Assembly (NCBI RefSeq): GCF_032854445.1
Contig: NC_088297.1
Location: 14,685,335 to 14,749,334, forward strand
Source of the DNA: Liolophura sinensis
Lineage: Eukaryota > Mollusca > Polyplacophora > Chitonida > Chitonidae
Length of the DNA: 64,000 nucleotides
Direction: 5' to 3'
The notes under the pieces were generated by a model. The model ran no database searches, was not told where the DNA came from, and was given only the letters and a program-made list of their open reading frames with translations. Position 1 is the first letter of the stretch, and every line of letters starts with the position of its first letter. Positions 61,560 through 64,000 of this stretch are shown in pieces. A program made the translations under genes and the position numbers.

Positions 61560-61630
61560 CCATAAATATAGGTGAAATATCCTTAAGTACGGCGTAAAAC
61601 ACCAATCAAATAAAAAAAAAATAATAATAA
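61560..61630 (+). mobile_element. SINE-A tail fragment
   Basis: GTGAAATATCCTTAAGTACG, CGTAAAACACCAATCAAAT then A-rich end. Confidence 0.75.
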
Positions 61631-61714
61631 TATCTGATTAAAAATTAATGGATTAACACTTTTTTTGACATTTCCTCTATTTCGTCTGTATATGCTAATT
61701 ACCACATTGATATA

Positions 61715-61930
61715 GTAAAAGACTTACAGCACATAGAGTAAAACCAAAGCATCGGTGACAGTGTGGCAAATGACAAGTGGCAACATGTAACCGGTGATGT
61801 TCGGCCTCTTGTAAATTGACCTCAGGGCTTTATTCTAAGTTCTAAATATGCAGTGATGCTAACTGCAAGTTTTTAAACGTACCAGTAACTGCTAACTGGT
61901 CTTGAATTAGCCTAATGAGTCTGTTGGAAT
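61715..61930 (+). repeat. Family D1 copy
   Basis: AAAGACTTACAGCACATAGAG, GTGACAGTGTGGCAAATG, AACCGGTGATGTTCGGCC, GCAGTGATGCTAACTGC. Internal deletion of the CCCCTAAGCACCATGG part. Confidence 0.75.
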
Positions 61931-61999
61931 GGACAGTTTATCCATGCAGCCAGATATTCTCATAGGCCATTTGGAATACTTAACATTGTCTGACGTATT

Positions 62000-63195
62000 G
62001 CTCTATCAAAACTGACGATTGCCATTTATATTTTTTTTCAAACCATTGTATTTAAACCCACCACTGATCCATCACAGAAAAGATTCATTTTGATGATAGA
62101 CTCTTGCACGCCTGGTTTCCAATCTGGACGAAAAGCATCTCTTTTGACCTCCGGCGCTAAAGAGTGACTGTGATGTTTAGTAAGTCTGTTATCAAGAAAA
62201 GATACGGAAAGGAGTTATTAACGATCAACAGGTTTATTATCTACAGAGATACCGATAGGGCCCGTTGGCTTGCCGAGTCAGTGAAACTAAAGGAACTGCT
62301 TTGTATAGAGAGAACTGGACTGCGACCCCCATGATTCTCAAAAGAGATCTTATACACTGTTTCGAAAATATCACCAAATCTGGCATATAGTTGACCGGTG
62401 ACTGACCTGTCATGTGACTACATTATGTGAATTTCATATACACATGTATTACATTTACGCAGGGAAACACTGGGCATTCTGGGATGGGCCCTAGATAGCA
62501 CAGTAGAATTGGGAAGTGGATGGTGGGTGGGGGGAGGGCAGTTTCCGGTTTGGCCTAAACTAGTCTGTAGGTTTAAATATGACAAATAAACGCGCTAACA
62601 ACGAGCCTGGGACAAGGATATTTGGCCTTTTATCAACTCTGGCCAATAGAAATGAACGGGATCAGCGCTGGGCAGTTATCGGCACTTGAGATTCTGATAT
62701 CGTTATTGTGCCCAGGAAACAATATGCATAAGAGCAAACAACGTGTATTGTGACCGACCGGATTTTAAATTTTAAAGCTTAAGTCTGGAATCTGGGGCAA
62801 ACGACAATACTGAATACGGTATACTGTTAAAAGCGGTACAAAAATGAAGAATATATCACATGAAAGAGCATTAAAAATAGCCCCCCAAAAAAATAGTTCG
62901 ATTTATTTTTTTCAGAATTTTCTCAACCAAGTAAAATGGTATTAAAACATCATATCTTATGGTGCTGGGTCTATATGGTGACATATAGAGGGTATCAGCA
63001 ACATCGCACCCAGAATCTTCCTTCAAACAGTTCGTTTTAAGGTCCAGTCGGAGAATGCATTTATAGATCTGTATGTCTATGCATTTAGAATGATGAAACA
63101 TAGCAGTGTGTGCGTAAAGTGGCAAAATCTGATGTGACATTACTAGATTGCAGTAAGCTTGCAGTAAGTGCATAAATAATTTGTCGGCAACATCA

Positions 63196-63286
<91 letters not shown>

Positions 63287-64000
63287 CAAATTCATTTAAA
63301 AAATTTTATGTACATATAGGTATTTTAGGTACATTGATTTGGTTGGGGTAATTTCTTTGTGCACACGCATGGTGAAACTTAAGCAAGATTTGCACATGTT
63401 TTATACACATCTCGACTAATAGGAGTACACACCGTGTATAAATCATCTTGGAATAACGTTATATTCGGCCTCTAATAAGATCACCATCTCCCGAAGGAGT
63501 CAAGAAAAGCTTCGGGCTCCGTCAGATGTCATCGGGCACAAATAAAATCTCGAGAAATTGAATTCTTTAGGTAAACTTTACGCCAAGATGTCAAGTCTGA
63601 AATTATCATATCTTCTTGGAGGTTATAGAGCTCTTTGGCAACTGACAGCTGCTCATGCGGCATTATTTCTCTATTTGTTACACTTGTCTGTTATTTGTTT
63701 GGAGTATTTCTTCCTTTAGGCAGACATTTCGTCATATTCGCCGCTGTATTTCTTCAAAGCCCCGTCCGCAGATGCCGTAGCAGCCTCGTTACTTTGAAAA
63801 CGATAGCACGCGCGATGGATCCATGAAATTTTGTGTAAACAGCCGGGGCCCAACTGGAGCCTCAAAAAACCGAAACGGACTTTCTTTTTATCTAAGAGGG
63901 CGATCTAGAGACGTTCGGATGGAGGAAACATGCGGTAAAAATCTCAGTACTTCGGAAATATTTTGTAATTTGACGCCATTGATACTTTCACATGTACAAA
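62000..64000. other. Non-coding stretch at the right edge
   Basis: One long TA tract, a GC-richer bit at 63480-63560 and 63760-63910; no gene or repeat family recognised. Confidence 0.55.
63200..63283. repeat. (TA)n microsatellite
   Basis: About 84 bp of uninterrupted TA. Confidence 0.99.

Overview
This is an AT-rich, intron- and repeat-rich animal genome window. The organism is most likely a lophotrochozoan, probably a mollusc. Three things suggest this: tRNA-derived SINEs with the tail CTTGAGTACGGCGTAAAACA, which to my knowledge is common in mollusc genomes; a second, mollusc-like repeat ending ...ACGACGTTAA + CATTCATTC; and long (TA)n tracts. There are no bacterial features. The six-frame ORFs are nearly all noise, repeats or shadows.

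One protein-coding gene can be established with confidence: a GATA4/5/6-class transcription factor on the minus strand. Its coding exons lie at 41594-42608, 35862-36034, 34907-35032, 33157-33259 and 32332-32726. All have GT/AG borders whose phases join exactly. The first coding exon has an acceptor at 42703 ahead of a short 5' UTR, so a non-coding first exon must lie further right; the best candidate found is 51253-51790 (CCAAT, E-box, GA tract, donor at 51252). The predicted protein is about 603 residues with two C-X2-C-X17-C-X2-C fingers. Its N-terminal exon carries small indels that break the frame, more likely assembly error than decay.

Region by region: 1-31 kb (downstream of the gene) is non-coding desert with SINE copies, four tandem arrays, microsatellites, GC-richer islands, a cluster of five WGATAR sites at 7.9-8.05 kb, and a promoter-like block at 14.4-14.8 kb. 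32.2-42.7 kb is the GATA gene; its introns hold SINEs, a 31-bp array, a (TTTA)n tract and a long (TA)n tract. 42.7-64 kb (upstream) is again non-coding, with a pair of 180-bp direct repeats, an AP-1-like motif cluster, a GC-rich island at 49.3 kb, the candidate promoter at 51.5 kb, head-to-head SINEs at 55 kb, a 49-bp satellite at 58 kb and three TA tracts. The layout of one developmental regulator inside a broad gene desert is what one expects for a transcription factor with distant enhancers.

The most interesting unexplained material is a dispersed ~300-bp repeat family with about 12 copies here, a hairpin-bearing AT-rich family, a satellite that looks grown from a SINE tail, and the GATA-site clusters, which may be autoregulatory. 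Every functional claim outside the GATA exons is inference.
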